From contig DKPP01000002.1 of assembly GCA_002471255.1 (NCBI GenBank), positions 275,623-339,622 of the forward strand: a stretch of DNA of 64,000 bases. Direction: 5' to 3'. This document shows positions 17,768 to 27,254 of the stretch, one piece after another. Each line of letters starts with the position of its first letter. The stretch's first letter is position 1. The stretch comes from Akkermansiaceae bacterium UBA7331. GTDB lineage: Bacteria; Verrucomicrobiota; Verrucomicrobiia; Verrucomicrobiales; Akkermansiaceae. The notes under the pieces are model-generated. The model worked only from the letters and a program-made list of their open reading frames with translations, did not search any database and was not told where the DNA came from. Made by a program: the position numbers and the translations under genes.

Positions 17768-19594
17768 ATGAGACGAAATGCGAACAAATTATTTTCCCCG
17801 ATTATATTAGGGATATTGTCGCTTTTTTGCTTTGTTTTCAATTCCTGTGATCGTCAATCCTCAGTAGAAAAAGCTGATAAAGAAGATATTCTTCTTGTTG
17901 GTAATAATTCCGAAATTCAAAGCCTTGACCCTCACATTGCAAGCTCCGTTGCGGACTTTAAGGTAATTCATTCATTATTTGAGGGATTATTACGTGGTGA
18001 TAATGAACGTGATGATTTGTACCATCCGGGTGTGGCATCTCGCTGGGAAATGAGTGATGATGCGCGTGAATGGACATTTTACCTCAATTCGAATATTAAA
18101 TGGAGCGATGGTAAAAATTTGACTGCTTACGATTTTGAATATGCCTATCACCGATTGTTGCACCCACAGTTTGGGGGGCGCTATGCCGATATGCTATACG
18201 TTATTAAGGGCGCTGAGCAGTATAATAAAAATAATCGTCCGTATTTTTTGTTGTCGGATATTCCAAATGTCTCTTTTGATTGGGCGACATTACGTGATCT
18301 CGATTGGGATAAAATTGAAAAACATCTGGATGATCCTTATAAAATTGAAGGATTAAGTGACAAGGAATCTGATCTTATTTGGGCTACATTACGTGCAGAT
18401 CGGGATCAAGGATACCCTGATTTATGGGGAAGTTCCTCAATCGGGGTCAAGGCGGTTGATGCTCATACTCTTAAATTGACTTTAAATGATCCGATGCCTC
18501 AATTGCCTTTGTTGATTTTGCACTGCACTTGGTTTCCGGTGCCTAAACACGTCATTGAGGATCAAGGAGGGATGCTGAGCCGGGCAGGAAAATGGAGTAA
18601 ACCGGGTTCCTTAGTTTCAAATGGACCTTTTGTTTTAAAAGAGCATCAGTTTAATAATTATTTGGAAGTACGAAAAAATCCCTTATATCGACTTGCTGAT
18701 GAAATTTCGCTTAATGGGGTGAGATTCCTACCTATTGTTAATGGCTTTACCGAGACACGAATGTTTTTTGATAATAAACTGCATATTACTAACAACGTGC
18801 CACCGGAAATGATTGGGTATGCTAAATCAAAATCGCCATTGGAATTTTGTGAAGACGATTATTATGTAAGCATTTTTTATCGTATCAATACTCAAAAAGC
18901 TCCCTTAAATGACGAAAAAGTTCGTAAGGCATTAAGCTTGGCTATCGATCGCGATTCTTTAGTGAAAGATGTGGTGCGAGGTGCAGGTACTGCATCCTTT
19001 GGTTTTACCCCTTGTGGTGCAGGGTATGAGACCCCTCATCAAATAACATTTAATCCTCAATTAGCTCGTCAATTGTTAGCCGAAGCAGGATATCCGGAAG
19101 GAAAAGGATTCCCTGCCATTGAATTATTAACTACCTCACGCGAGGTTCAAAAAACCATGGCGGAAGCTATTCAGGGAATGTGGAAGAAGCATCTCAATAT
19201 CCATATTGATATTCGTTCTTGCGAATGGACTGCTTATAAACAGGCCCAGAATTCCATGAATTATGATTTATGTTCCTCATCATGGTCGGGTGATTATTTT
19301 GATCCTTTGACCTTTTTAGATTTGTGGACGAAAATTTCGGGAAATAACAATACCGGATGGTCCCATCCTGATTATGAAGCATTGATCGCTAGAGCGAAAT
19401 CTACGGTTAAGTTGGAAGATCGAATGAAGGTGTTAGCTGAAGCAGAGTCATTGATGTTAAGCCAGATGCCTGTTTTACCATTATATTGGAGCAAACGGGT
19501 TTATTTAAAAAAACCTCAAGTACGTCATTGGAATCCTTTATTATTAGATAATCATCTGATAGAGAAGGTTTCATTGCAGGAACAATCAAAATAG
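17768..19594 (+). CDS. oppA: Oligopeptide ABC transporter substrate-binding lipoprotein
   Basis: The ATG at 17768 gives 608 residues; a TTG at 17729 opens the frame earlier but would displace the signal. MRRNANKLFSPIILGILSLFCFVFNSC is a lipoprotein signal with Cys at about residue 27. The SBP_bac_5 fold is recognised from LDPHIASSVADFKVIHSLFEGLLRG, WTFYLNSNIKWSDGKNLTAYDFEYAYHRLL, VRKALSLAIDRDSLV and LPLYWSKRVYLKKP. It captures peptides for OppB/OppC. An insertion of about 60 residues (about 160-225) makes it longer than typical OppA. First gene of the oppABC run. Confidence 0.92.
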   Translation: MRRNANKLFSPIILGILSLFCFVFNSCDRQSSVEKADKEDILLVGNNSEIQSLDPHIASSVADFKVIHSLFEGLLRGDNERDDLYHPGVASRWEMSDDAREWTFYLNSNIKWSDGKNLTAYDFEYAYHRLLHPQFGGRYADMLYVIKGAEQYNKNNRPYFLLSDIPNVSFDWATLRDLDWDKIEKHLDDPYKIEGLSDKESDLIWATLRADRDQGYPDLWGSSSIGVKAVDAHTLKLTLNDPMPQLPLLILHCTWFPVPKHVIEDQGGMLSRAGKWSKPGSLVSNGPFVLKEHQFNNYLEVRKNPLYRLADEISLNGVRFLPIVNGFTETRMFFDNKLHITNNVPPEMIGYAKSKSPLEFCEDDYYVSIFYRINTQKAPLNDEKVRKALSLAIDRDSLVKDVVRGAGTASFGFTPCGAGYETPHQITFNPQLARQLLAEAGYPEGKGFPAIELLTTSREVQKTMAEAIQGMWKKHLNIHIDIRSCEWTAYKQAQNSMNYDLCSSSWSGDYFDPLTFLDLWTKISGNNNTGWSHPDYEALIARAKSTVKLEDRMKVLAEAESLMLSQMPVLPLYWSKRVYLKKPQVRHWNPLLLDNHLIEKVSLQEQSK

Positions 19595-19609
19595 GGGAGA
19601 TGCGTCAAG

Positions 19610-20533
19610 ATGCTTAAAACAATAATGAATCGATTGGGGCAGGGTGTATTGGTGTTATTTGTTCTTGAGACCATTACCTTTGTGCTAATTCGATTATTGC
19701 CAGGTCACCCATTTATGGGTGAAAAAAAACTCCCCGATCACATCTTGCATCAGTTACAGAGCAATTACGGATTAAATGAATCTTTTTGGGTACAATATGC
19801 TCATTATTGGCAAAATATTCTAACTAAAGGGGATTTTGGACCTTCTCTTATACGTGAAGGGGTATCTGTTAGTGAAATTATTAGCCAAGCTTTTCCCGTT
19901 TCGTTATTATTGGGTGTTTTTTCGATGATTATAGCCGTTATGATTGGTATTCCTTCCGGGATTGTTGCGGCATTTTATAAGAATAGATGGATCGATTGGT
20001 CAGTGATGTTTATTGCCTTAGTCGGAATTTGTGTGCCTGCTTTTGTATTAGCTCCGGTTTTGGGTATTGCCCTTGGTATGAATATTCCGTTTTTAAGTGT
20101 TGCTGGTTGGGATGATTGGTATTGCGTGATTTTACCGGGCTTAACCTTAGGAATTCTGAATGCGGCTTATTTAGCTCGATTGACGAGAAGTGGTATGTTG
20201 GACGTTTTAAATCAAGATTTCATACGTACGGCTAAAGCTAAGGGCGTTTCGAGTTACAGATTGATTGTGCGTCATGCCTTGCGCGGTGGATTAACTCCTG
20301 CTTTATCATTTTTAGGACCTGCATTTGCTGCGGTCATTACCGGTTCATTCGTGGTAGAGACGTGTTTTCAGGTTCCGGGGATGGGGATGCATTTCGTCAA
20401 TGCGACTACTGATAGAGATTATTTTTTAATCCAAGGCTTAGTGCTTTTTTACGGACTCATGATTGTTGTAGCGAACCTTTTTGTGGATGTTCTGCTTTAT
20501 ATGATTAACCCTCAATTAAGAAAGGCATCTTAA
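19610..20533 (+). CDS. oppB: Oligopeptide ABC transporter permease OppB
   Basis: 307 residues with six membrane helices; N-terminus MLKTIMNRLGQGVLVLFVLETITFVLIRLLPGHPF is typical of OppB/DppB. The EAA-loop region reads RTAKAKGVSSYRLIVRHALRGGLTPALSF, which docks the ATPase. A GGGGAG sequence about 15 nt before the start is one of the few recognisable ribosome binding sites in the window. Stop 1 nt before oppC. Confidence 0.93.
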   Translation: MLKTIMNRLGQGVLVLFVLETITFVLIRLLPGHPFMGEKKLPDHILHQLQSNYGLNESFWVQYAHYWQNILTKGDFGPSLIREGVSVSEIISQAFPVSLLLGVFSMIIAVMIGIPSGIVAAFYKNRWIDWSVMFIALVGICVPAFVLAPVLGIALGMNIPFLSVAGWDDWYCVILPGLTLGILNAAYLARLTRSGMLDVLNQDFIRTAKAKGVSSYRLIVRHALRGGLTPALSFLGPAFAAVITGSFVVETCFQVPGMGMHFVNATTDRDYFLIQGLVLFYGLMIVVANLFVDVLLYMINPQLRKAS

Positions 20534-20534
20534 T

Positions 20535-21500
20535 ATGGCTAAGTCATCAAGCATGAATACGTCGGATATAGTGAAAGGTTCGTCTTTGACGAAAGACGCC
20601 TTCAGACGTTTGAGAAATAATAAAATGTCCTTGGCATCCACCATCATTTTATTAGCCATTATTTTGATTTGTTTTTTAGGACCATTGTTGTTGCCACTAG
20701 CTCATCCTAATCATCAAGATTTAACAAATATAGCAGCTTCGCCTTCTTTTGCTCATCCTTTCGGTACGGATCAGTTAGGTCGAGATTTATTTGTCAGAGT
20801 ATTATATGGAGGTCGCATTTCCTTACTCGTCGGTGCGGTTGCTACTTGCGTCTCGTTGATCATTGGTGTGACCTATGGTTTGATTAGCGGTTATGTAGGT
20901 GGTAAGGCTGATGCGGTGTTGATGAGAATTGTCGATGTCCTTTTTGCATTACCTTTTATCGTCTTGGTTATTGTCTTTTCCTTATCTATTGAGGAACCTT
21001 CCAGAGTGGCAACTCAGTGGATTGTAGAAACCTTTGGGCTTCCTTTGGAGACCGTATCTCCTATTATGAGTCTTATCCCCTTGTTTATTGCTATTGGCGC
21101 TTTGGGTTGGTTGACACTGGCGCGCATTGTTAGAACTCAAACAATTGAACTAAAAAATCAGGAATTTGTTGAAGCGGCACGTTCTCTTGGCTTAGGTTGG
21201 GCTACTATTTTATTCAAACATATTGCCCCTAATTTATTAGGTGTAGTGATTGTTTATACAACCTTGGCCGTTCCGGGGATTATGTTGTTAGAAGCGGTAT
21301 TATCCTTTTTGGGATTAGGTGTGAGAGCGCCTAATTCTTCATGGGGTACTTTAATTAAAGAAGGTGCGGATCGAATGGAAGTCAGCCCCGAGTTGTTGTT
21401 ATTTCCTGCTCTATTGTTTTCATTGACATTACTATCTCTTAACTTTTTAGGAGATGGATTACGTGACGCTTTAGACCCTAAATCTTCCAAAAAACAGTAA
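20535..21500 (+). CDS. oppC: Oligopeptide ABC transporter permease OppC
   Basis: 321 residues. A first helix (about 32-55) precedes the HPFGTDQLGRDLFVRVLYGGRISLLVG signature of OppC/DppC, five more helices and the EAA loop EFVEAARSLGLGWATILFKHIAPNLLG. It pairs with OppB, whose gene ends 1 nt upstream. The ATPase subunits OppD/OppF are not encoded downstream here. Confidence 0.93.
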   Translation: MAKSSSMNTSDIVKGSSLTKDAFRRLRNNKMSLASTIILLAIILICFLGPLLLPLAHPNHQDLTNIAASPSFAHPFGTDQLGRDLFVRVLYGGRISLLVGAVATCVSLIIGVTYGLISGYVGGKADAVLMRIVDVLFALPFIVLVIVFSLSIEEPSRVATQWIVETFGLPLETVSPIMSLIPLFIAIGALGWLTLARIVRTQTIELKNQEFVEAARSLGLGWATILFKHIAPNLLGVVIVYTTLAVPGIMLLEAVLSFLGLGVRAPNSSWGTLIKEGADRMEVSPELLLFPALLFSLTLLSLNFLGDGLRDALDPKSSKKQ

Positions 21501-21506
21501 TTTTAT

Positions 21507-21872
21507 ATGCTTAAAATTTCTTTAGCCGTTGTTTTTTTGATTGTATCAAACTTATTTATGACCTTGGCTTGGTATGGTCATTTAAAAAAGGATAATGCCG
21601 TCGATAGTAAACCTCTGTTTTTTGTGATTTTAATTAGCTGGGGAATCGCTTTCTTTGAATATTGCTTCATGATTCCCGCCAACCGTTTGGGAGCAACAGG
21701 TGGTCTATCCGTTTTCCAACTTAAGATATTTCAAGAGGCAATTACAGTTTGTGTCTTCATCCCATTTGCCTTATTCTACTTAAATGAAAAGTGGAAATGG
21801 GATTATTTTTGGGCATTTCTATGCGTCCTAGGAGCCGTCTTTTTCGTTAATAAAGAAAAGCTCCTAGGATAA
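21507..21872 (+). CDS. DUF486 / DMT-superfamily small membrane protein
   Basis: 121 residues and four membrane helices. WYGHLKKDNA, ISWGIAFFEYCFMIPANRLG and FQLKIFQEAITVCVFIPFALFYLNEKWKWDY match the DUF486 family, a half-size drug/metabolite-transporter-like fold. It starts 6 nt after oppC, so it is co-transcribed with the peptide importer, but no functional link is established. Confidence 0.85.
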   Translation: MLKISLAVVFLIVSNLFMTLAWYGHLKKDNAVDSKPLFFVILISWGIAFFEYCFMIPANRLGATGGLSVFQLKIFQEAITVCVFIPFALFYLNEKWKWDYFWAFLCVLGAVFFVNKEKLLG

Positions 21873-21886
21873 AAATTAGCACATCA

Positions 21887-22588
21887 TTAATGAGCTTTTA
21901 GCCATTCTATCATCGCATTGGCAGTTGCTAATGCTGATTGAGGGTTTTGGCCTGTGATCAAGTTACCATCTACGACATGGTAAGAGGTCCAATTATCTCC
22001 TTTAGTGTAGTGTGCTCCCAGTTCTTTGAGTCTTGATTCTAATAGGAAAGGTACCACTTTGTTTAAGTTAACGAGATTTTCTTCACTATTTGAAAAACCG
22101 GTGAGATTTTTGTCTTTGATGATAGGCTCTCCGCAGCAACAATCCTTTGTAGATACAAATGCTGCCGGACCATGGCAAACCGCTCCTATGAGTTTACCTT
22201 CGTGGTAATTTTTACCTAATAACTGAGCATTGTCTCGATCGTGTGACAAATCCCACATAGGACCATGGCCACCGGGATAAAAAATGGCGCACAACTCCAG
22301 ATTAAGACACTCATTAATGGTTTTTGAGGTTTCTAGTACATCATCACCGCTTTCAATGAAGCGAATAGTTGATTCAGATGATGCCTCCGGTTTTAAACTT
22401 TCCGGGTCAATCGGTACATGACCACCTTTTGGGGATGCGACAATTACATCATACCCGGCATTTTTAAAACAATAATAAGGAGTCGTAAATTCTTCAAGCC
22501 ACAGTCCCGTACTTCTTCCCGTATCGCCCAAACGATCCCAAGAAGTGACTACCATCAAAATCGTTTTGTCATTTAAGCACTTTTTCAT
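21887..22588 (-). CDS. DJ-1/PfpI family protein
   Basis: 233 residues, cytoplasmic. Class I amidotransferase-like fold: NAGYDVIVASPKGGHVPIDPESLKP, YPGGHGPMWDLSHD and the nucleophile elbow AVCHGPAAF (Cys about residue 138), ending in TGQNPQSALATANAMIEWL. Homologues include Hsp31-type glyoxalase/chaperones and PfpI-like stress proteins. Convergent with the DUF486 gene. Exact activity not assignable. Confidence 0.88.
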   Translation of the reverse strand: MKKCLNDKTILMVVTSWDRLGDTGRSTGLWLEEFTTPYYCFKNAGYDVIVASPKGGHVPIDPESLKPEASSESTIRFIESGDDVLETSKTINECLNLELCAIFYPGGHGPMWDLSHDRDNAQLLGKNYHEGKLIGAVCHGPAAFVSTKDCCCGEPIIKDKNLTGFSNSEENLVNLNKVVPFLLESRLKELGAHYTKGDNWTSYHVVDGNLITGQNPQSALATANAMIEWLKAH

Positions 22589-22593
22589 TGAGA

Positions 22594-22618
22594 GATTAGG
22601 CCGATTTACGACCTAATC
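22594..22618 (-). terminator. Weak hairpin downstream of the SH3-like lipoprotein gene
   Basis: 7-bp arms 22594-22600 and 22612-22618 in the 60-nt gap; no T-tract, so termination is uncertain. Confidence 0.3.
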
Positions 22619-22648
22619 CGTTCAAAGAATTATGATGTATGTAGCAAA

Positions 22649-23170
22649 TTACAAACCTTGTGGTAAATCTTCCGTCACAGGTTGTGTGGTATCTGCGGGA
22701 TTATCTGTTTTTATATCCGTAGCTTCTTCTGCTACATTTAAAAATGTAGGCATATTTTCGTCCGCTCCTAATCCTACAGGTAAGTCCTCAGATGCGAATT
22801 GTTGGTTAGGATCAACGATCTCGTTAAGATTGACGTAACCCATGTCCCCATCGGGGAATTGCACTTTGGCATAATAATTGCTGCAGATAAGTACTTTGGC
22901 ATCGTTAACCGTTTTCATTTTCGTGGATGCTGAAAATGAAGTTTCAGGATTAGAAGAGCATACGGCTACTTTAGGGCTGGAAAAAGTAACTGATGTGCCG
23001 GGTTTAAATTTAGCTTGTTCAGCTTGGGCTCGAGCCTGTTGCTTTAGCGTAGATACACCCACAGGATCAAGTGCAGAGCTTTGTCTATCCCATGAGTTCA
23101 CGTGTTCACCGGATGGGGTGCAACTTGTCATCAATAAAATAACCGATGTAATAGGTAGGAAATATTTCAT
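22649..23170 (-). CDS. Putative lipoprotein with bacterial SH3-like domain
   Basis: 173 residues beginning MKYFLPITSVILLMTSCTPSG, a lipoprotein signal with Cys17. Residues about 55-125 (FKPGTSVTFSSPKVAVCSSNPE ... AKVQFPDGDMGYVNLNEIV) resemble a bacterial SH3 fold, which often binds peptidoglycan or peptides. The acidic tail carries two near-identical short motifs, DLPVGL and DLPQGL. Function unknown. Confidence 0.65.
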   Translation of the reverse strand: MKYFLPITSVILLMTSCTPSGEHVNSWDRQSSALDPVGVSTLKQQARAQAEQAKFKPGTSVTFSSPKVAVCSSNPETSFSASTKMKTVNDAKVLICSNYYAKVQFPDGDMGYVNLNEIVDPNQQFASEDLPVGLGADENMPTFLNVAEEATDIKTDNPADTTQPVTEDLPQGL

Positions 23171-23230
23171 GCTTATATCTACTATTAAATTCGGTAATAT
23201 TTCAAGATAATAAATCCATGATAGACTGGC

Positions 23231-24814
23231 TTATTTGTCTCGTCGTTGTTTTCCTGTGTTTTCTCGATAGAGGCTTAATAATTCTTCAGCTTTTTCAGGA
23301 TTTGTGTCTATCAAATTGATATATTCACCGGGATCCTTATTCAAATTGAATAGCTGTGGCTTATTACCACGAATCAGCTTCCAGCCATCCGAGCTAAAAA
23401 TGGCATCATCAATAATGATGAATGGTCTGGCAGATGTGGTTTTTTTATTCTTATTGATAAGAGTGTTATAATAAGATTTCCCATCTTTTCCTTCGGGCAT
23501 ACGTACTTTGGCGATATCTGCCATTGTTGCCATGTGGTCATACACGGCAGTCAGGCGAGTGTTAATGCTATTGGGCTTGATTATGCCCGGGCACCAAACA
23601 ATTAAGGGAACTCGTGTGCCACCATCATAATTTGTCCATTTAAGACCGGCTAATGGTATGATTTTTTTCTGACTAGGGTCATACATTCGGTTGCCTTGGA
23701 ATACATCAAGCATTTTTTTTGTTTGGTCAAAAACACCTGCATGATATTCATTGCTTCGAGTTTTTCCTTGTTTATCGGCACGATAATAGATTTCGTGACC
23801 ATTATCGGAGGAGAAAAATACGATGGTTGGCCTTTTTGTTTCCTTATAAATTTTTTGAGATTCTTTGACTAAAGCTGCGACTTGTAAATCAAGCTTGTGA
23901 AGCATAGACGCATAATCTTCCGCGGCGGAGGCGCATTCTATATTATTACCTGTTTCTGTAGAGTAAGCTTTTTGTATAATAGGGTTGTTTTTGTAAACGT
24001 TATCCTTCGTTGGAATATCTACAGGACCATGAGGTAAGTTTGTGGCAAAAAATACAAAGAATGGATCGTTTTTGTTATTTTGCATAAAGCTTAGAGCTTC
24101 ATCCAGTAATACATCGGGAGCATAAGTTTGTTTGCCTGTTCGATCTCGGCGTTTTTCGGTGCTTCCTTTTCCATAAGACTCATTCGTTTTACCGCAATTA
24201 AGATGAGTATTTCCTTTTAAAGGTAATTCCTTACCATTTTTCCATAAATAGGTAGGATAAAAACCGTGAGCTTTTACGTGATCGTAATATCCGACATATT
24301 CATCCCAACCATGCCGTTTAAGTGATTCATGGTAGGACATAAATCCCCAATCTAATTTGCCGAACTGGGCTGTTTTGTATCCTGCCTGTTGCAGCATTTG
24401 AGGGAGGAAGATCTCTTTCTCGCCGGGCTTGACCGTATTGTTTTGTTTAGCCCTTTCATTTAGCTCCTCACAGCTCCATGATTCTTTATCTCGCTGAATT
24501 TCTAATCCGCCAGGGGTTTGTGTATAAGAATTTTTATATCGATTGTGTACGCCTTGTAGGAGAGACGCTCTGGCCGGGCAACAATACTGGCTACTATATA
24601 CTTTAGTAAACATCATGCCCTGTTTTGCTAATTGGTCAATGTTGGGCGTTTTGATAATTTTCTGTCCCATGCATCCTATCATCCCCGGACCAATATCATC
24701 GGCGAGGATAAAAATGATGTTTGGTTTGTCGCTTTGGGAAATGGGTTCCGGGTTCTGATCTGCTCCAAATACTAAAGATTGTGCTAAAATCACGCTTATG
24801 AGTATGCTTTTCAT
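23231..24814 (-). CDS. Secreted Cys-type sulfatase
   Basis: 527 residues with signal peptide (MKSILISVILAQSLVFG). NIIFILADDIGPGMIG gives metal ligands. The formylglycine motif CCPARASLLQG places the modified Cys at residue 78 (C-x-P-x-R), so activation needs a sulfatase-maturing enzyme that is not in this window. FFATNLPHGPVD, FFSSDNGHEI and GLKWTNYDGGTRVPLIVWCPG are further family blocks. Likely removes sulfate from host glycans such as mucin. Divergent from the GH20/sialidase pair, which supports a shared substrate. Confidence 0.92.
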   Translation of the reverse strand: MKSILISVILAQSLVFGADQNPEPISQSDKPNIIFILADDIGPGMIGCMGQKIIKTPNIDQLAKQGMMFTKVYSSQYCCPARASLLQGVHNRYKNSYTQTPGGLEIQRDKESWSCEELNERAKQNNTVKPGEKEIFLPQMLQQAGYKTAQFGKLDWGFMSYHESLKRHGWDEYVGYYDHVKAHGFYPTYLWKNGKELPLKGNTHLNCGKTNESYGKGSTEKRRDRTGKQTYAPDVLLDEALSFMQNNKNDPFFVFFATNLPHGPVDIPTKDNVYKNNPIIQKAYSTETGNNIECASAAEDYASMLHKLDLQVAALVKESQKIYKETKRPTIVFFSSDNGHEIYYRADKQGKTRSNEYHAGVFDQTKKMLDVFQGNRMYDPSQKKIIPLAGLKWTNYDGGTRVPLIVWCPGIIKPNSINTRLTAVYDHMATMADIAKVRMPEGKDGKSYYNTLINKNKKTTSARPFIIIDDAIFSSDGWKLIRGNKPQLFNLNKDPGEYINLIDTNPEKAEELLSLYRENTGKQRRDK

Positions 24815-24968
24815 ATTGTGTCGATTGGATAAGAATACGATTTTATGTTGCCGTTCCTTTCATGAAAAAAAACCTTAAAATTTCTTTGGTTCCTTTTTAG
24901 TTGTATTGTTTTTGTAATATGTTGATAATCATTCGTTTTAAAAGTATTTAAAATCGTTTCAACTTATG

Positions 24969-24998
24969 TTGACAAAAGTATTTATAGATTGATATTTT
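24969..24998 (+). promoter_or_regulatory. Putative promoter of the GH20-sialidase pair
   Basis: TTGACA (24969-24974), 18-nt spacer, TATTTT (24993-24998). The GH20 ATG is at 25010, so the predicted leader is only about five nucleotides. The rest of the 195-nt divergent gap is AT-rich and shows no other clear signal. Confidence 0.5.
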
Positions 24999-25009
24999 GT
25001 GAGTTCGCT

Positions 25010-27199
25010 ATGAAAGCCCCCTATATATTTGCATCAATTCTGTTAACCTCATTACCAATGATATCATTGGCCGGTGGGGCTCAGACATCTACTAAGTTTC
25101 CGGCATCCGGTGCCAATTATTCAAAATTTAGTTTGGATACGCCACCTTTGCTTCCAATGCCTCAAGAAATTCACTGGACAAAAAAAGTTCAATATTTGAG
25201 CTCAGCCAATATCGTGATTGATAGAAAGTCGAGTGATCCAAAACAAATGGAGTTCGTTGCTAAAGAATTAGCTAATTATTTAAAAGAGCATGAGGTAGGC
25301 ATCTCTCAAGAAGCTCCTTTCAAAATCCAATTTGTAACAGGCTCTGTAAAAATACCGGCAGAAATTACTGGAAAACGAGCTGATGAAGCCTATCAATTGG
25401 AAGTAACCGCAAATGGAGCTAAAATTACCGCTCCTACGACAAAAGGTTTTTATTATGCTATGAATACCCTAGAACAATTATTGGTTCGTAAGGGTGGTAA
25501 GACCAGTGTAGCCTTATGTAAAATTGTGGACTGGCCGGATTTTGAAGTGCGTGGTTTCATGAATGATGTGGGTCGAAATTTCATGTCTATTCCTTTGATT
25601 CATGAAGAATTGGAAGCAATGTCACGATTGAAATTTAACGTTTATCATTTCCACTTTACAGAAAACGAAGGATGGCGATTAGAGAGTAAAATTTTCCCTG
25701 AATTGACCGAAGCGAAAAATCATACCCGCCAGCCCGGAAAGTTTTATACCCAGAAGGAATTTCAAGATTTAGTAGAATATTGTCGCTTACGCAATATCCA
25801 GTTAATCCCCGAAATGGATATGCCCGGCCATTGTGGCGGGTTTAGACGTGCTTTAAATATCGAAAAAATGAGCGATCCAAAAGCCACTGAAGCATTGACG
25901 AAATTAGTTGATGAAATGTGCGCTTTGGTACCAAAAGACCAGATGCCTTATGTGCATATTGGTACGGATGAAGCTCGAGGTGGACATGAGCGAGTGAATG
26001 ATGAGATATTGAAGCAATATTATGCTACCGTAGAAAAGAATGATCGTATTCCTATTCGTTGGCAACCGGGCTTAGCTCCTAAGGGGTACAATGGCGCCGT
26101 TCAGCAATTGTGGTCCGGCCGCCAAGCTAGACATGCTTGGCCAACTCCAAATAGCAAATATATTGATTCGCTTGAAACATATCTTAATCACTTAGATCCG
26201 TTTGAAACGGCAATGACCATGTATTTCCGCAGACCTTGTCCTTTTGAAAATGCGGAAGGATTGGGTATGATTTTATGCTCATGGCCTGACTTGCCGATTG
26301 AGAACGAACGTAACCAAGTCTTACACACACCTGTATATCCGGGGATGGCTTTTGTATCCGAATCTTTGTGGAATAACCCTCATGAACAGATTAAAGGCAA
26401 TCCTAATAATGATGAATATATGAAGTATTTTTCCAACTTGCCGGTACAGGGTGATCCCTTATTGGATAAGTTTGCAAAATATGAAGATAGAGTTTTGGCT
26501 ATACGTGACCGATTCTTCATTAATAAGGAATTTAATTATGTCCGTCAGGCGAATATGCCATGGAAGTTGATTGGTCCTTTCCCAAATAAAGGTAATGTAG
26601 ATATGGAGTTTCCACCCGAAGCAATATCTAAAGGTGAAAAAATAGCCAAGAGTTATGAGTTTGATGGTAAGAAATACGAGTGGTCTCCTGAGACCTATAC
26701 CGGTAATACCATCCTCTTTAAACATTATTGCGATTTTCCAACCCTGTTTAATGGTAACAAAATGGGAGCCCATCCATACAAAGATCATACTTACTATGCT
26801 ATGACCTACATTTATTCGCCAAAGAAACAGGATGTGCCTTTCTGGGTTAGTGGCCATACTTGGGCTACTTCGGACTGGCGTAATGGTCCGGTGAGTGTGC
26901 AGGGCAAATGGTTCCACACGAATCCGAAATTCTTTGTGAATGGTAAAGAAATATCTCCACCTACATGGCAAAAGCCTGGAAATAACGGTGCTTTGATTGA
27001 TGAAAATTATCATTTCAGAAAGCCAACCATGATTGCTTTGAATAAAGGTTGGAATCAAGTTTTGGTGAAAAGTCCTAACAATGGGTCTGCTCGTCGATGG
27101 ATGTTTACTTTTGCTCCGGTTTTGGTCGATGAAAAGACTCCTGGTCAAAATGTAAAAGAGTTTCCTGGCTTAAAGTTCTCAGTTACGCCCGGTAAATAA
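25010..27199 (+). CDS. Secreted GH20 beta-N-acetylhexosaminidase
   Basis: The ATG at 25010 gives 729 residues with signal peptide MKAPYIFASILLTSLPMISLAGG. A GH20b-type N-terminal domain (about 35-170) is followed by the TIM barrel starting WPDFEVRGFMNDVGRNFMS; the catalytic pair is Asp320-Glu321 in HIGTDEARGG, which uses the substrate N-acetyl group. A C-terminal beta domain of about 200 residues (from NMPWKLIGPFPNKGNVD) may bind glycans. It releases terminal GlcNAc/GalNAc. Sialidase follows 55 nt downstream, and a sulfatase is divergent: a mucin-trimming group. Confidence 0.93.
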   Translation: MKAPYIFASILLTSLPMISLAGGAQTSTKFPASGANYSKFSLDTPPLLPMPQEIHWTKKVQYLSSANIVIDRKSSDPKQMEFVAKELANYLKEHEVGISQEAPFKIQFVTGSVKIPAEITGKRADEAYQLEVTANGAKITAPTTKGFYYAMNTLEQLLVRKGGKTSVALCKIVDWPDFEVRGFMNDVGRNFMSIPLIHEELEAMSRLKFNVYHFHFTENEGWRLESKIFPELTEAKNHTRQPGKFYTQKEFQDLVEYCRLRNIQLIPEMDMPGHCGGFRRALNIEKMSDPKATEALTKLVDEMCALVPKDQMPYVHIGTDEARGGHERVNDEILKQYYATVEKNDRIPIRWQPGLAPKGYNGAVQQLWSGRQARHAWPTPNSKYIDSLETYLNHLDPFETAMTMYFRRPCPFENAEGLGMILCSWPDLPIENERNQVLHTPVYPGMAFVSESLWNNPHEQIKGNPNNDEYMKYFSNLPVQGDPLLDKFAKYEDRVLAIRDRFFINKEFNYVRQANMPWKLIGPFPNKGNVDMEFPPEAISKGEKIAKSYEFDGKKYEWSPETYTGNTILFKHYCDFPTLFNGNKMGAHPYKDHTYYAMTYIYSPKKQDVPFWVSGHTWATSDWRNGPVSVQGKWFHTNPKFFVNGKEISPPTWQKPGNNGALIDENYHFRKPTMIALNKGWNQVLVKSPNNGSARRWMFTFAPVLVDEKTPGQNVKEFPGLKFSVTPGK

Positions 27200-27254
27200 A
27201 TAACAATTTTCGCTAACTATCTAGAAACAATACCATCTTAATTAAACAAATAGT

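Noticed and set aside
26459..27148. 229-codon open frame on the minus strand opposite the GH20 gene
   Set aside because: Lies entirely within a strong GH20 gene and has the composition of an antisense shadow; no start context or motif.
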